From NCBI RefSeq assembly GCF_007751715.1, contig NZ_CP036292.1, forward strand, positions 5,463,339 to 5,527,338: a stretch of 64,000 nucleotides of DNA. Direction: 5' to 3'. Shown here piece after piece: positions 1 through 12,844 of the stretch. Position 1 is the stretch's first letter. Every line of letters begins with the position of its first letter. The position numbers and the translations under genes were made by a program. The stretch comes from Rosistilla oblonga. GTDB taxonomy: Bacteria; Planctomycetota; Planctomycetia; Pirellulales; Pirellulaceae. The notes under the pieces are model-generated. The model was not told where the DNA came from, searched no databases, and saw only the letters and a list, made by a program, of their open reading frames with translations.

Positions 1-543
1 TTTGAAATAAAACTGATACGCCTGTTTCAGTCCCGGCGCGGTCGGCTGAGAGAATTCCAGCACAACAACTTGTCCACCCGGGCGGCAAACGCGAACCATC
101 TCCTGCAGACCGCGATCGGTATCGGCGACATTCCGCAATCCAAAGGCGACCGTGACAACTTGGAATTGGTTGTCGTCGAAGGGGAGATGTTGCGCGTCGG
201 CTTCCAGGAAATTAACGTTTGCCTCGGGCTGCTGCTTGCGTTTCTGATCGCCGATGGCGAGCATCGCGTGGCAAAAATCGGAACCGACGACGGGCGTCTC
301 CGCTCCGGCGCGGCGGCTGATCGCCAGCGCCAGGTCTCCTGTTCCGGTGCAGACATCCAAAATCGGGGCGTTCCCTTCGATCCGCAGCCGGCTGACGGTC
401 TGGTTGCGCCAACGCTTGTCGATATTCAACGACAGCAGATGGTTCATCAGATCGTAGCGAGGCGCAATCTGGCGAAACATCTCCCGCACCCGCGCGTTCG
501 ATTTGTCCAATTCCTTCGTGTTGGTTGCGTCCACAGTCGCCAT
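1..543 (-). CDS. ubiE: Demethylmenaquinone/ubiquinone C-methyltransferase UbiE/MenG (3' end outside window)
   Basis: SAM-dependent methyltransferase that methylates the quinone ring in menaquinone (or ubiquinone) synthesis at the inner membrane. Reading the minus strand from ATG at 543 gives 181 codons open to the window edge. Family marks are a YDLMN motif near residues 30-34, SAM-binding motif I ([10 protein letters not shown], residues 61-70) and FGLRNVAD (134-141). Only the last part of the protein lies outside the window. Planctomycetes generally use menaquinone, so the menaquinone step is the better guess. The neighbour at 710 is divergent, and the 166-bp gap should hold both promoters. 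Confidence 0.93.
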   Translation of the reverse strand, partial: MATVDATNTKELDKSNARVREMFRQIAPRYDLMNHLLSLNIDKRWRNQTVSRLRIEGNAPILDVCTGTGDLALAISRRAGAETPVVGSDFCHAMLAIGDQKRKQQPEANVNFLEADAQHLPFDDNQFQVVTVAFGLRNVADTDRGLQEMVRVCRPGGQVVVLEFSQPTAPGLKQAYQFYFK

Positions 544-709
544 CAGAGTTGTTTCACATAAAATAAAGGCAAGAATCTCGTACCTTTATGACCGCAAGGG
601 AGCCCCCTGCACAACCGGGCTGTGAATAACCGGCGTATGGTATGTTACAAGCGGCCGCGAAATTGCGGTTTGTCTGCTGTCACGCCCTCGTTTTTACTGA
701 GCTTTTCCC

Positions 710-1138
710 GTGTTTAAGTCGCCCGATCTCGCCGATCCCGATTCGCGACCCGATGCCGATGTGGTCATCTTCGATGGCCAGTGCAATTTTTGCCGCGGCG
801 GGGTGGAGCGATTGAACTGGTTGGATCGGCGAAACCGACTAGCGTTCATCTCGCTGCACGACGAACGAGTCGCCGAGCGCTATCCCGATCTTTCGCACGA
901 CGACCTGATGCAGGAGATGTTTGTCGTCGACGGGCAGGGCAAACGGCATGGGGGCAGCGATGCGGTTCGTTATCTCAGCCGCCAACTCGCTTTACTTTGG
1001 CCGATCATGCCGGTGCTGCACCTTCCCGGATCGGCGGGCGTGTGGCGATGGATGTACAAGCAAGTCGCCAAGCGTCGCTATCGCCTGGCAGGAAAAAACT
1101 GTGATTCGGGCAGCTGTAAGATCCATCTGAATTCCTAG
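710..1138 (+). CDS. DCC-family (DUF393) thiol-disulfide oxidoreductase-like protein
   Basis: A 142-residue protein with the family's DGxCxFC signature (DGQCNFC, Cys25 and Cys28) directly after a hydrophobic beta strand, and a later GxxAVRYL segment typical of DUF393. The family has a thioredoxin-like fold and a presumed redox role; substrates are mostly unknown. The start is GTG at 710; no better ATG lies before the CxxC motif. It stands alone between ubiE (divergent) and topA (300 bp downstream, same strand). Family assignment is secure; physiological function is not. Confidence 0.85.
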   Translation: MFKSPDLADPDSRPDADVVIFDGQCNFCRGGVERLNWLDRRNRLAFISLHDERVAERYPDLSHDDLMQEMFVVDGQGKRHGGSDAVRYLSRQLALLWPIMPVLHLPGSAGVWRWMYKQVAKRRYRLAGKNCDSGSCKIHLNS

Positions 1139-1439
1139 ATCCCCGTCTGCCGCGTGCCGTCGGCGGCTATCCACTCGCCGAAGGTAGTGCCCAATTCCGC
1201 CAGCTGCCTGATCAGGGGGAATGCGAGTTCTGGGCAAACAATCGGCGGTCAAGAGTTCCTATAAAGAAACTGTCGGCGTACTTGACAAGCACAAGGTTGG
1301 CATATTAAGGATTTTGCCGAGGGTCTTATGCCATCAATCTTCCGATCGCAGACATTATTGCTGCCTGTCGCTTAGGTTGGGTCATATATAACGTAGACCG
1401 TTCGTAAACTCCGCCCCCGTCGAGATGTGACGAAACCGC
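1139..1439. other. Intergenic region upstream of topA
   Basis: About 300 bp with no convincing gene on either strand. It holds the probable topA promoter region: a perfect TTGACA at 1282-1287 followed 15 bp later by TATTAA (1303-1308), and an AT-rich tract (catatataac) at 1383-1392. No hairpin terminator for the upstream DCC gene is obvious. Confidence 0.5.
1282..1308 (+). promoter_or_regulatory. Candidate sigma-70-type promoter for topA
   Basis: TTGACA at 1282-1287 matches the -35 consensus exactly. TATTAA at 1303-1308 is a 4/6 match to the -10 box at a slightly short 15-bp spacing. It lies about 130 bp before the topA ATG. Planctomycete promoters are poorly defined, so this is a motif match only. 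Confidence 0.3.
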
Positions 1440-4181
<2,742 letters not shown>

Positions 4182-4230
4182 GCGAATCGCTGCATGCTCA
4201 CGCACCGATTGGTTGTGGTACGATGTTGGC

Positions 4231-6222
4231 ATGTCGCACGCACCTACCTCCCGATCGGTTGTCTTTCGCCCCTTCCCTGCCGCGATGTTTTGCATCGGGG
4301 TGCTGATCGCAATCGTCCTGCCGGGACGACCGGCCGGGGCCGATGAGCCGCCGGGCAAGCAGCATCCGCCAAATCGTTTAGCTGCCGAAACCAGTCCCTA
4401 TCTGTTGCAGCACGCTCGCAATCCGGTCGACTGGTATCCGTGGGGCGACGAAGCGTTTGCCAAAGCCAAGGCGGAGAACAAACCGATCTTTCTGTCGGTC
4501 GGATACAGCAGCTGTCACTGGTGCCACGTGATGGAACGCGAATCGTTCGCCGATGCGGAGATTGCGAAATACCTGAACGAGCACTTCGTTTGCATCAAGG
4601 TCGATCGCGAGGAACGCCCCGACGTCGATGCGATCTACATGCAAGCGGTCCAGTTGTTGACGCAGCGGGGCGGATGGCCGATGTCGGTCTTCATGACGAC
4701 CGACGCAAAACCGTTTTACGGCGGCAGCTACTTCCCCGCCCGCGATGGCGATCGCGAAGGAGCCCCCGGCTTTCTCTCGTTGATTCAAGCGATCCAAACC
4801 GCCTGGGAACGCGACCACGATCAGATCCTTGCCAGCGGCGACCAGATGACCGATGCGCTGCAGAAGCAGATGGACCTGGCATCGGTCCTTCCCGCAGCAG
4901 AACCTTCTTTAGGTCTGGTCACACGCGTCGGGCAGCGACTGGCCGAAGAATATGATGCCGAACACGGCGGCTTTGGATTTGTCGAAAACCAATCGAATCG
5001 CCCGAAGTTCCCCGAGCCATCAAATCTCTTCTACCTGCTGCACCGGGCAACCGACGAATCGCTCGACGAACCGGTTCGCGATCAAGCGCTTGCGATGCTC
5101 ACCCGTACGCTCGACAAGATGGCTGCTGGCGGGATCCAGGATCATCTGGGCGGCGGTTTCCATCGCTACAGCGTCGATCGATTCTGGTATGTCCCACACT
5201 TTGAGAAGATGCTCTACGACAACGGCCAACTGGCCAGCGTCTACGCTCGGGCGTTCGCATTGACTGGAAATCCCGAATACCGCTGGGTGGTCGAAGATCT
5301 ACTGGCTTGGTCGTCGCGCGAGATGCTGTCGCCCGAAGGTGGCTTCTATTCGGCGATCGATGCCGACAGTGAAGGGGAGGAGGGAGCGTTCTATCGTTGG
5401 ACGAAAGACGATCTCAAAGCGTTTGCTGGCGATCCAAACTACGCCCGTTTTGCCGCGACCTATCACCTGGATGGCGAGCCAAATTTTGAAGGCGAATATT
5501 TTGTCCCGCGGACCGACGAACCATTGGCTGCGATTGCGGAACCTTTGAATAGCGATGCCGCCGCGTTGCGAGAGACGCTCGCGCCGCTGCGAGCTACGAT
5601 GCTGGCGGCTCGTGCGAAACGAACCGCTCCGATCACCGACACCAAGATCTTGACATCATGGAACGGTTTGATGATCCGTGGCTACGCCGATGCCGGTCGT
5701 CTGCTGCAGCAGCCCGAATACGTGGAGGTCGCTAAACGAGCGGCCACGTTTGTTTTGAAATCGTTGCGGCAACCCGACGGCACGCTCTTCCGAACCTATT
5801 CGGCGGGCCAGGCCAAGCTGAACGGCTACGTCGATGATTACGCATTTTTCGTCGACGGATTGATCGCGATCCACGAAGCGACCGGCGAACCGCAGTGGCT
5901 CGACGCCGCGCGAACTCTGACCGACATTCAGATTGCCCAGTTCTGGGACGAAAAACGCGACGGATTCTATTTCACCTCACAGGATCATCAATCGTTGATC
6001 GCGCGGGCGAAAGATCCCGTCGACAGTGCGATCCCGTCGGGGAACAGCGTTGCCGCCGAGAACCTGTTGTATCTCGATGAACACATCGAATCGCCGACAC
6101 AATACCGCGACTATGCTCAGCGAACGATTTCAAATGTCGCTGGTCTACTGAAACGCTCTCCCACATCGGCGCCTCGCGCGGCGGTCTCGATGGCCAAGAT
6201 CCTTGCTGAAACCAAACCATGA
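4231..6222 (+). CDS. DUF255 thioredoxin domain-containing protein (YyaL/SSP411 type), predicted exported
   Basis: A 663-residue protein with an N-terminal thioredoxin-like DUF255 domain (RNPVDWYPW, then SCHWCH with Cys95 and Cys98) fused to an alpha/alpha barrel resembling N-acylglucosamine 2-epimerase/glycosidase folds ([12 protein letters not shown], DGYxxDYAF-type segments). The reading frame extends upstream, but ATG 4231 gives a good signal peptide (residues about 10-36, ending before ADEPP) and is preferred. Family function is unsettled (redox or sugar-related). Its TGA overlaps the ATG of glpD (ATGA, 6219-6222), so translation is probably coupled. Confidence 0.88.
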   Translation: MSHAPTSRSVVFRPFPAAMFCIGVLIAIVLPGRPAGADEPPGKQHPPNRLAAETSPYLLQHARNPVDWYPWGDEAFAKAKAENKPIFLSVGYSSCHWCHVMERESFADAEIAKYLNEHFVCIKVDREERPDVDAIYMQAVQLLTQRGGWPMSVFMTTDAKPFYGGSYFPARDGDREGAPGFLSLIQAIQTAWERDHDQILASGDQMTDALQKQMDLASVLPAAEPSLGLVTRVGQRLAEEYDAEHGGFGFVENQSNRPKFPEPSNLFYLLHRATDESLDEPVRDQALAMLTRTLDKMAAGGIQDHLGGGFHRYSVDRFWYVPHFEKMLYDNGQLASVYARAFALTGNPEYRWVVEDLLAWSSREMLSPEGGFYSAIDADSEGEEGAFYRWTKDDLKAFAGDPNYARFAATYHLDGEPNFEGEYFVPRTDEPLAAIAEPLNSDAAALRETLAPLRATMLAARAKRTAPITDTKILTSWNGLMIRGYADAGRLLQQPEYVEVAKRAATFVLKSLRQPDGTLFRTYSAGQAKLNGYVDDYAFFVDGLIAIHEATGEPQWLDAARTLTDIQIAQFWDEKRDGFYFTSQDHQSLIARAKDPVDSAIPSGNSVAAENLLYLDEHIESPTQYRDYAQRTISNVAGLLKRSPTSAPRAAVSMAKILAETKP

Positions 6223-7778
6223 ATGATCCGATCCTGATCCTCGGCGGCGGCATCAACGGCGTCGCGATCGCGCGGCAACTGTTGATCAATGGCCAATCGG
6301 TCGTGCTGGTCGATTCGGCCGACATCGCCTCGGGGGCGACCGCCTATTCCAGTCGCCTGATCCACGGCGGGCTGCGATATTTGGAATACGCCGAAGTGAG
6401 CTTGGTCCGCGAATCGTTGGACGAACGCTCGCGGTTGCTGAAGCTGGCGCCGCAGTTTGTCAAACCGTTGGAGCTGTTTATTCCTAGCCAGTCGCGATTG
6501 GGCGGAGCGGTCGCGGCGACGCGGAACTTCTTTGGGATACCGGCCAAACGCTCCACTCCCAAACCGCGTGGCGCTTGGTTGGTCGGGGTCGGATTGACGA
6601 TGTACGATCTGTTTGCGCGCGCCAGCACGTTGCCCAAACATCGCCGCCGCAAATTGACAGCTCCCGACGTGCCCCCTGTCGATCCGAAGCGTTACGGTTG
6701 GCTCAGCTCCTACTACGACGCTCAGATTCGTTTTCCCGAACGGTTTGTCGTCGGCATGATCGCCGATTGCGAAGCGTTGGCAAAACAACACGGCGTCACG
6801 TTTGAACTACTGACCTACCACATGACGCATCGCGATGACGCGACGCTGCGACTGGAGCCTCAACTCGCCTATCCTCCCGCCGCGGCGCGGACGCTTCGAC
6901 CACGAGCTGTCGTGAACGCGACGGGATCCTATGTCGATCGCGCGTTGAAAAGGATCGACGTCGATTCGAAGCGATTGATGGGCGGGACTAAGGGAAGTCA
7001 TCTGATCACGTTCCATCCACAACTGCGTGAGATGCTCGCTGGCGGCGGCGTTTATGCGGAAGCGGACGACGGCCGGCCCGTCTTTTTGCTCCCCTTCGGC
7101 GACTGCTGCTTGATCGGCACGACCGACATCTTCTTCGACGAAAACCCTGCCAAAGCGAAAGCTTCCGACGAGGAGCTCGACTACCTGGTCGCCGTCGTCA
7201 ATTCGCTCTTTCCGCAAACGAATTTCAGTCGCCAAGACATCGAATGCTTTTACTGTGGCGTGCGACCGCTGCCGTATCGCGAGAGTGGCAAGTCGGCCGC
7301 TTCGGTGACGCGGAACCATATCCTTCACGATCATCCCGACCAACCGTGGCCGATGCTGTCGATCATCGGTGGGAAACTGACCACCTGCCGCAGCTTGGCC
7401 GAAGAGACGGCCGAGTGGTTGGCCGAGCGAGTCGGTTTTGAGGCGAAAGATCTTGGCCGCGATCGCCCCTTCCCCGGTCACGAGGATTGCCGTCAAGCGA
7501 CGACAGCGGCTGATGATGGCGAAATGCTTGTCGGCACCCAAATCCCGCTGGCCGTGGTCGATGCGATCATCGCCGACGAACACGTTCGCCGATTGGGCGA
7601 CTTGGTGGAGCGTCGGTTGATGTTGCTGTATCATCCACGGCTGTCGCGAGCCACGTTGGACCAACTGGCAGCGCGGATGGTGGCGGCTGGAATTCTGGAA
7701 GCCACAAGTGTGGGGCAGGAAGTTGCGGAGTGTGAGCAGCGGTTGTTAACGATGTTTGGAAAGCAGGTGGCGAGTTGA
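6219..7778 (+). CDS. glpD: Glycerol-3-phosphate dehydrogenase (FAD-dependent)
   Basis: Oxidises sn-glycerol 3-phosphate to dihydroxyacetone phosphate, feeding electrons to the quinone pool. The 519-residue protein starts with the FAD-binding Rossmann motif [10 protein letters not shown]. It then has [18 protein letters not shown], the [13 protein letters not shown] substrate/FAD block and [13 protein letters not shown], all characteristic of GlpD/GlpA. The C-terminal helical domain is present. The gene overlaps the DUF255 gene by 4 bp and overlaps glpK at its TGA, giving a three-gene coupled unit for glycerol use. Confidence 0.96.
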   Translation: MNDPILILGGGINGVAIARQLLINGQSVVLVDSADIASGATAYSSRLIHGGLRYLEYAEVSLVRESLDERSRLLKLAPQFVKPLELFIPSQSRLGGAVAATRNFFGIPAKRSTPKPRGAWLVGVGLTMYDLFARASTLPKHRRRKLTAPDVPPVDPKRYGWLSSYYDAQIRFPERFVVGMIADCEALAKQHGVTFELLTYHMTHRDDATLRLEPQLAYPPAAARTLRPRAVVNATGSYVDRALKRIDVDSKRLMGGTKGSHLITFHPQLREMLAGGGVYAEADDGRPVFLLPFGDCCLIGTTDIFFDENPAKAKASDEELDYLVAVVNSLFPQTNFSRQDIECFYCGVRPLPYRESGKSAASVTRNHILHDHPDQPWPMLSIIGGKLTTCRSLAEETAEWLAERVGFEAKDLGRDRPFPGHEDCRQATTAADDGEMLVGTQIPLAVVDAIIADEHVRRLGDLVERRLMLLYHPRLSRATLDQLAARMVAAGILEATSVGQEVAECEQRLLTMFGKQVAS

Positions 7779-9271
7779 AGACGACAAAATTCATCCTGGC
7801 GTTGGACCAAGGAACGACCTCCAGTCGAGCGATTCTGTTCGATCATTCGGGACAGATTCGTGGCGTGGCGCAACAGGAATTCCGGCAGATCCTGCCGCAA
7901 CCAGGGCACGTCGAACACGATCCCGAAGAGATCTGGAGCAGCCAACTGGCAGTCGCTCGCCAGGTGATGGAGGAAGCGAAGCTGACGCACGACGACATCG
8001 CTGCGATTGGGATCACCAACCAACGCGAAACGGTTGTCGTCTGGGACCGCGAGACGGGCAAACCGATTCAAAACGCAATCGTTTGGCAGTCCCGAATCAC
8101 CGCCGACCTGTGCGACCAATTGACGCGCGACGGGATGGCGGACACCTTCCGCAACAAGACAGGACTTTTGATCGATCCCTATTTTTCGGGGACCAAAATA
8201 AAGTACATCCTCGATCGTCACCCCGGATTACGAGCGCGAGCCCAACGGGGCGAGGTCCTGTTTGGTACCGTCGATTCGTTTTTGTTGTGGCGGTTGACCG
8301 GCGGAAAACATGTAACCGATTACAGCAACGCCAGCCGAACGCTGCTGTACAACATCCACGATCTCGATTGGGACGACGAACTGCTGACGGCGCTCGACAT
8401 TCCGCGAGCGATGTTGCCCGAAGTGCTCCCTTCGAGCGGCAGTTTTGGCGAAACGAAAGCGGAGTTTCTCGGCGGCGCGATCCCGATCGCAGGCGTTGCC
8501 GGCGACCAACAGGCGGCGACGTTTGGGCAGGGTTGTTTCGAAGAGGGGAGCGCCAAGAACACCTACGGCACCGGATGCTTCATGCTGATGAATATCGGCG
8601 AAACACCCAAGCTTTCCGAGAATCGATTGCTCACCACGATCGGATGGGGAATCGATGGCAAGGTGACCTATTGCTTGGAGGGTTCGGTTTTTGTCGCCGG
8701 AGCGATCGTGCAGTGGTTGCGCGATGGGCTGGGAATTATCGCGGAATCGAGCGACGTCGAATCGCTGGCGGCAAAGGTCGACGGTGCGGACGACGTGATC
8801 GTTGTGCCGGCCTTGGTTGGGCTGGGCGCCCCGCACTGGGACCCGCACGCCCGCGGAGCGATCATGGGAATCTCGCGCGGCACCACGGCGGCTCATATCG
8901 CTCGCGCGTCGATCGAATCGATGGCCTTTCAAACGCGCGATGTGCTCGACGCGATGCAGCAGGACGCCGGGACTAAGCTGAAAATCTTGAAGGTCGATGG
9001 CGGAGCTTGCTGCAACGATGCGTTGATGCAGTTCCAAGCCGACATCTTAGATACGGCGGTCCAACGTCCGAAGGTCAGCGAGACGACCGCTTTGGGAGCC
9101 GCGTATCTGGCGGGACTTGCCGTCGGCTATTGGAAAAATCTGAAAGCCGTCAAAGAGAACTGGGCGCTTGATCGCGAGTTCACGCCCGCGATGGATCCCG
9201 AAATTCGCGAATCGCGGTATCACAAGTGGCAGACGGCTGTCGAACGCTCCAAAGGTTGGGCGAACTCGTAA
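7775..9271 (+). CDS. glpK: Glycerol kinase
   Basis: Phosphorylates glycerol with ATP to glycerol 3-phosphate, the substrate of GlpD next door. The 498-residue FGGY-family kinase has the N-terminal phosphate-binding segment [14 protein letters not shown], the [16 protein letters not shown] and [13 protein letters not shown] blocks, [13 protein letters not shown], and the C-terminal [20 protein letters not shown] signature. The best start is TTG at 7775, which overlaps the glpD TGA (TTGA). No ATG precedes the conserved N-terminus. There is no glycerol facilitator gene alongside. Confidence 0.96.
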   Translation: MKTTKFILALDQGTTSSRAILFDHSGQIRGVAQQEFRQILPQPGHVEHDPEEIWSSQLAVARQVMEEAKLTHDDIAAIGITNQRETVVVWDRETGKPIQNAIVWQSRITADLCDQLTRDGMADTFRNKTGLLIDPYFSGTKIKYILDRHPGLRARAQRGEVLFGTVDSFLLWRLTGGKHVTDYSNASRTLLYNIHDLDWDDELLTALDIPRAMLPEVLPSSGSFGETKAEFLGGAIPIAGVAGDQQAATFGQGCFEEGSAKNTYGTGCFMLMNIGETPKLSENRLLTTIGWGIDGKVTYCLEGSVFVAGAIVQWLRDGLGIIAESSDVESLAAKVDGADDVIVVPALVGLGAPHWDPHARGAIMGISRGTTAAHIARASIESMAFQTRDVLDAMQQDAGTKLKILKVDGGACCNDALMQFQADILDTAVQRPKVSETTALGAAYLAGLAVGYWKNLKAVKENWALDREFTPAMDPEIRESRYHKWQTAVERSKGWANS

Positions 9272-9277
9272 GCCGAA

Positions 9278-10297
9278 TCAGCCCTGCTTGATCCCCAACA
9301 TCCGGTCCAGCGAATCGGCCGTCTGGTAGACCAACGCTTCGGGGAAGTGTTGGTAGGGATGGAAGTATTCAAACGTGAGATAGCTGTCGTAGCCGATCTG
9401 GTCGAAGGCGGCCAGCACGGCGGGCCAGTTCGTGGTCCCATCCAACAGCGGGCGGAAGGCCTCCAGCGAATGGTCGCTTCCCTTTTTGGTGAACTCTTTC
9501 AGGTGAACGTTCTTGATCCGTTTGCCCAGGATCGGAATCCAGTGCTCGGGGAACTGGTACTCCATGATGTTGCCGGTGTCGAAATGAACTTTCACATGTT
9601 CGCTGGAGAAGCTGTCGACAAAGTCGGCCATCTCCATTGGCGACATCAGAAAACCATTGAAGAAGATGTTTTCCATGTTCAGCGAAACGTTGAGCTTTTC
9701 GGCTTGAGGCAGCAGTTCCCCGATCGCTTCGCGGGCCCGGCGATCGCAAACATCGTTGGGAGTCGGATCGTGATCGGCTCGCCACGGCATGTGGACCGCT
9801 CCGGGAACGACCAACAAATTCTCCGTCCCCAAATCGTGAGCGGCCTGCGTCATCTTGCCTGCCAGCTCCATCCCGCGGGTCCGCTCTGCAGGGTCGTTGC
9901 TGGTCAGCGGAAACGGCCAGAACAGGAACGAACAGACGCCGCTGATCTCAATCCCGATCTCATCGGCCATCCGGCGGATCGCATGGAATTCTTTGGTCCC
10001 CGATTTGGGCGATAGTTCGCTGTCGAGATCGTAATTCAGCTCGATGCCGTCGAAGCCAGCAGCCTTGGCGAGTTCCATGCACTGCCGCAGCGACATCTTG
10101 TCGGGGTAGGGGAAGGCCCACAAATTGATCGACTTCTTCATCGCATAACGAGGCCGCGGCGGAGCGGTCGATTCTCCCTGAACCGCTGTCGAGCCGGCTC
10201 CCTCGGCCTGACTGGCGACAGCCCAGGCGGCGCTGCCAAAAGCTGCGTAGGTCAACAGATCGCGTCGTTTCAGAGAGGATTCGGGTTGCATCGGCAT
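9278..10297 (-). CDS. Sugar phosphate isomerase/epimerase-like TIM-barrel protein with Tat signal
   Basis: A 339-residue xylose-isomerase-like TIM barrel (AP endonuclease 2 superfamily). The N-terminus has a twin-arginine motif (KRRDLLTYAAFGSAAW, residues about 10-26), so export by Tat is predicted. Barrel marks are GFDGIELNYD, a metal-site-like VSLNMENIFFNG, FDTGNIMEY, KNVHLKEF and YLTFEYF; the acidic and His residues in these fit a divalent-metal site. Planctomycetes have many such exported paralogues whose substrates are unknown. It converges on glpK with a 6-bp gap. ATG 10291 is an alternative start. Confidence 0.85.
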   Translation of the reverse strand: MPMQPESSLKRRDLLTYAAFGSAAWAVASQAEGAGSTAVQGESTAPPRPRYAMKKSINLWAFPYPDKMSLRQCMELAKAAGFDGIELNYDLDSELSPKSGTKEFHAIRRMADEIGIEISGVCSFLFWPFPLTSNDPAERTRGMELAGKMTQAAHDLGTENLLVVPGAVHMPWRADHDPTPNDVCDRRAREAIGELLPQAEKLNVSLNMENIFFNGFLMSPMEMADFVDSFSSEHVKVHFDTGNIMEYQFPEHWIPILGKRIKNVHLKEFTKKGSDHSLEAFRPLLDGTTNWPAVLAAFDQIGYDSYLTFEYFHPYQHFPEALVYQTADSLDRMLGIKQG

Positions 10298-10426
10298 CGC
10301 CTATCGAGATCGAGAATTCGGGGCCCCCAAAGCAGATCGGTTGCGATATGATACCACAACGGGAACCGCAGCGTCGCGACAAATGAGCGGTGCAGCACAC
10401 GCTTGCTGCGCGATGGCCTTCCGCTT

Positions 10427-10438
10427 AGTCTATAGACT
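10427..10438. promoter_or_regulatory. 12-bp perfect palindrome, candidate GntR/FCD operator
   Basis: AGTCTATAGACT is a perfect palindrome about 80 bp upstream of the GntR-family gene and inside the divergent gap with the isomerase-like gene. FCD-type GntR regulators typically bind short palindromes of the GT...AC type, so autoregulation or control of both directions is plausible. No second copy was noticed in the gap. Confidence 0.45.
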
Positions 10439-10516
10439 TACGGCAATCGACGCTCCGCAAAGGCTTCGCTGTGGTCTTCTACTCATCCTCATTTTCTGTC
10501 GCGAGAGAATCTACCG

Positions 10517-11197
10517 ATGGCAGTCGAAACCAACGCAGGCCGCGCCTATCGCCATCTCCGCAGCAAGTTGCTGGCGGGCGAATTCGAACCGGGAACGCGG
10601 TTGTTGTACGGACCGATTGGCAAGGAATTAGGGATCAGCGCAACGCCGGTTCGCGAAGCGGTCGGCCAATTGGTGAACGAGGGTCTTGTCGATCTAGTGC
10701 CTCAGCTCGGCGCGATCGTCCGCAAGATCGACCGCGATGAATTGATCGAACTGTATGAGGTTCGCGAAGCGATCGAACCGTACGCTGCAGCTCGGGCGGC
10801 AGAGCGGGCGGCGACGAAGCAGTTGAATCAGATTAAAGCACAAGTCGACCGGATGCTCGCGCTGACCGATCAACTGGCAAATTCCAGTTCCGAATTCGCC
10901 AACAAACGGATGACCGCCCAGTTTGAGAAAGCCGACTTTGCCTTCCACATGTTGATCATCGAAGCGACGGGCAACCAAGCGCTCGCGCGAACGGCGGTCC
11001 GCTCGCATGTTCTGACTCGCGTGTTTGGAATCCGCCGCCACCGCTACGATGTCGCCACGATGCGCAGCACCTGCGACGACCATCTCCAGATCCTGACGGC
11101 AATCCAAGCGGGCGATGTCAAAAAATCACGCTCTGCCTCGGCGACGCATATCAGCCGCGGGCTCAAAGCCTCACTCAAAGCAATCGACGAAAGTTAA
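10517..11197 (+). CDS. GntR family transcriptional regulator (FCD subfamily)
   Basis: A 226-residue regulator. Residues about 8-72 form the winged-helix domain (AYRHLRSKLLAGEFEPGTRL, LGISATPVREAVGQL, EGLVDLVPQLGAIV). The all-helical FCD ligand-binding domain follows (LYEVREAIEPYAA, ADFAFHMLIIEATGN, DDHLQILTAIQAGD), including the D/H residues that bind a metal in this family. It ends 3 bp before the sodium:solute symporter, so the pair is likely co-transcribed and the ligand is probably the transported organic acid or sugar. A palindrome at 10427-10438 is a candidate operator. Confidence 0.92.
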   Translation: MAVETNAGRAYRHLRSKLLAGEFEPGTRLLYGPIGKELGISATPVREAVGQLVNEGLVDLVPQLGAIVRKIDRDELIELYEVREAIEPYAAARAAERAATKQLNQIKAQVDRMLALTDQLANSSSEFANKRMTAQFEKADFAFHMLIIEATGNQALARTAVRSHVLTRVFGIRRHRYDVATMRSTCDDHLQILTAIQAGDVKKSRSASATHISRGLKASLKAIDES

Positions 11198-11200
11198 ACC

Positions 11201-12844
11201 ATGCAAGCGCAATTCACGATCATCGATTGGTCGGTACTAATCCTGTACTTTGTCGGCGTGATCGGCATCGGACTCTACTTCTCCGGAAACAGCCGTTCGT
11301 CGGACAACTTCACCACCGGCGGCCGTTCGCTTCCCGGATGGCTGTGCGGTCTGTCGATCTTCGCGACCTTTTTGAGCAGTATCAGCTATCTAGCGTTGCC
11401 GGGCAAATCGTTTGTCGACAACTGGAATCCGTTTGTCTTCTCGCTGGCCCTGCCGCTCGCCGCGCTGATCGCGGTGCGGTACTTCGTTCCGTTATACCGA
11501 TCGACCGGCGAGGTCTCAGCGTATGCGCTGCTAGAGCGTCGCTTCGGTGCCTGGGCACGCGTCTATGCCAGCGCGTTCTATCTGCTGTATCAGATCGCTC
11601 GGATCGGGGTCGTCATGTATCTGATGGCGCTGCCGATGGCGGTGATCTTCGGTTGGGATATCCGTTGGATTATCGTTTGCACCGGAATCGTCGTGACCGT
11701 CTACGCGTTCATCGGCGGGATCGTGGCGGTGATCTGGGCCGATGCGATCCAGGCGATCGTTCTGTTGGCCGGTGCGTTGATCGCCGTGGCGGTGATCTTA
11801 GTCGGCTTGCCCGAAGGGCCTGGGCAGGTCTTTCAGATCGCAAACGATTCCGAAAAGTTCTCGCTCGGCAGCAGCGAGATCTGGACCGTTTCGCAGCCGA
11901 CGATTTGGATCGTGCTGCTGTTTGGGCTGTTCGAAAACTTGAAGAACTTCGGTATCGATCAGAGCTACATCCAACGCTACATCGCGGCGAAGAGCGATCG
12001 CGATGCGGCTCGCAGTCTGTGGATCAGCGCCGGACTGTACGTTCCCGTCAGTGCATTGTTCTTCTTCATCGGAACCTCGCTGTTCGCTTGGTACTCCAGC
12101 TATCCCGAAGACCTCGACCAAGTCCGGCAGATCGTCGCTCGCCAGCGGTTGATGCAGCAAGGCGTCGACCCGGAGTTCACCCTGTCGGCCGACAACGTCG
12201 AAATCTACTCGCCCAGCTATCAGGAACAACTCGACACGACAGCGGCTTCGCTGACGCCGCGCGATCTGGGCGACCGCGTCTTCCCGCACTTCATCTCGGC
12301 TCACCTTCCACAGGGGCTCTCGGGACTGTTGATCGCCGCGGTCTTTGCCGCCGCGATGAGCACCGTTTCCACCTCGCTGAACTCTTCGGCCACGTTGGTG
12401 ATGAGCGACTTCTACCAGCGATTTGTTCGCCCCGAAGCGACCGATCGGCAACGGATGCGGGTGCTGCACGTCGCGACCGTCGTCTGGGGCCTGCTGGGAA
12501 CCGGGATGGCGATTGCGTTGGTCCGGTTAACCGAAAGTGCGCTGGACGTCTGGTGGACGCTGTCGAGCGTTTTAGGAAGCGGGATCGTGGGACTGTTCCT
12601 GCTGGGCTTGATCAGCCAGCGGGCGAACAGCCGAGCCGCGATCGCAGCGGTCGGCAGCGGTTCGCTTGTGATCGCTTGGATGGTGCTGTCGACAAGCGGT
12701 CTGTGGCCGGAAGAGCTGGCCGAATTGCAGAGCCCGTTTCACCAGTTCTTGGTGATCGTTGTGGGGACGGTAAGCATCGTCGTGATCGGATGCATTGCCG
12801 GGCTGGCGACGAGCGGCATGCGGCCGCCGGCGAAGGATGCTTAA
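11201..12844 (+). CDS. Sodium:solute symporter (SSS family)
   Basis: A 547-residue integral membrane protein with about 13 hydrophobic helices, starting DWSVLILYFVGVIGIGLYFS. SSS-family features include the TGGRSLPGWLCGLSIFATFLSSISYLALPGK region, AFIGGIVAVIWADAIQAIV, and the sodium-site helix AAVFAAAMSTVSTSLNSSATLV. It probably imports a sugar or organic acid with Na+. The gene is 3 bp downstream of the GntR regulator. Its TAA overlaps by 4 bp the convergent stop of the metallophosphoesterase gene (12841-12844). The substrate cannot be read from sequence. Confidence 0.92.
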   Translation: MQAQFTIIDWSVLILYFVGVIGIGLYFSGNSRSSDNFTTGGRSLPGWLCGLSIFATFLSSISYLALPGKSFVDNWNPFVFSLALPLAALIAVRYFVPLYRSTGEVSAYALLERRFGAWARVYASAFYLLYQIARIGVVMYLMALPMAVIFGWDIRWIIVCTGIVVTVYAFIGGIVAVIWADAIQAIVLLAGALIAVAVILVGLPEGPGQVFQIANDSEKFSLGSSEIWTVSQPTIWIVLLFGLFENLKNFGIDQSYIQRYIAAKSDRDAARSLWISAGLYVPVSALFFFIGTSLFAWYSSYPEDLDQVRQIVARQRLMQQGVDPEFTLSADNVEIYSPSYQEQLDTTAASLTPRDLGDRVFPHFISAHLPQGLSGLLIAAVFAAAMSTVSTSLNSSATLVMSDFYQRFVRPEATDRQRMRVLHVATVVWGLLGTGMAIALVRLTESALDVWWTLSSVLGSGIVGLFLLGLISQRANSRAAIAAVGSGSLVIAWMVLSTSGLWPEELAELQSPFHQFLVIVVGTVSIVVIGCIAGLATSGMRPPAKDA

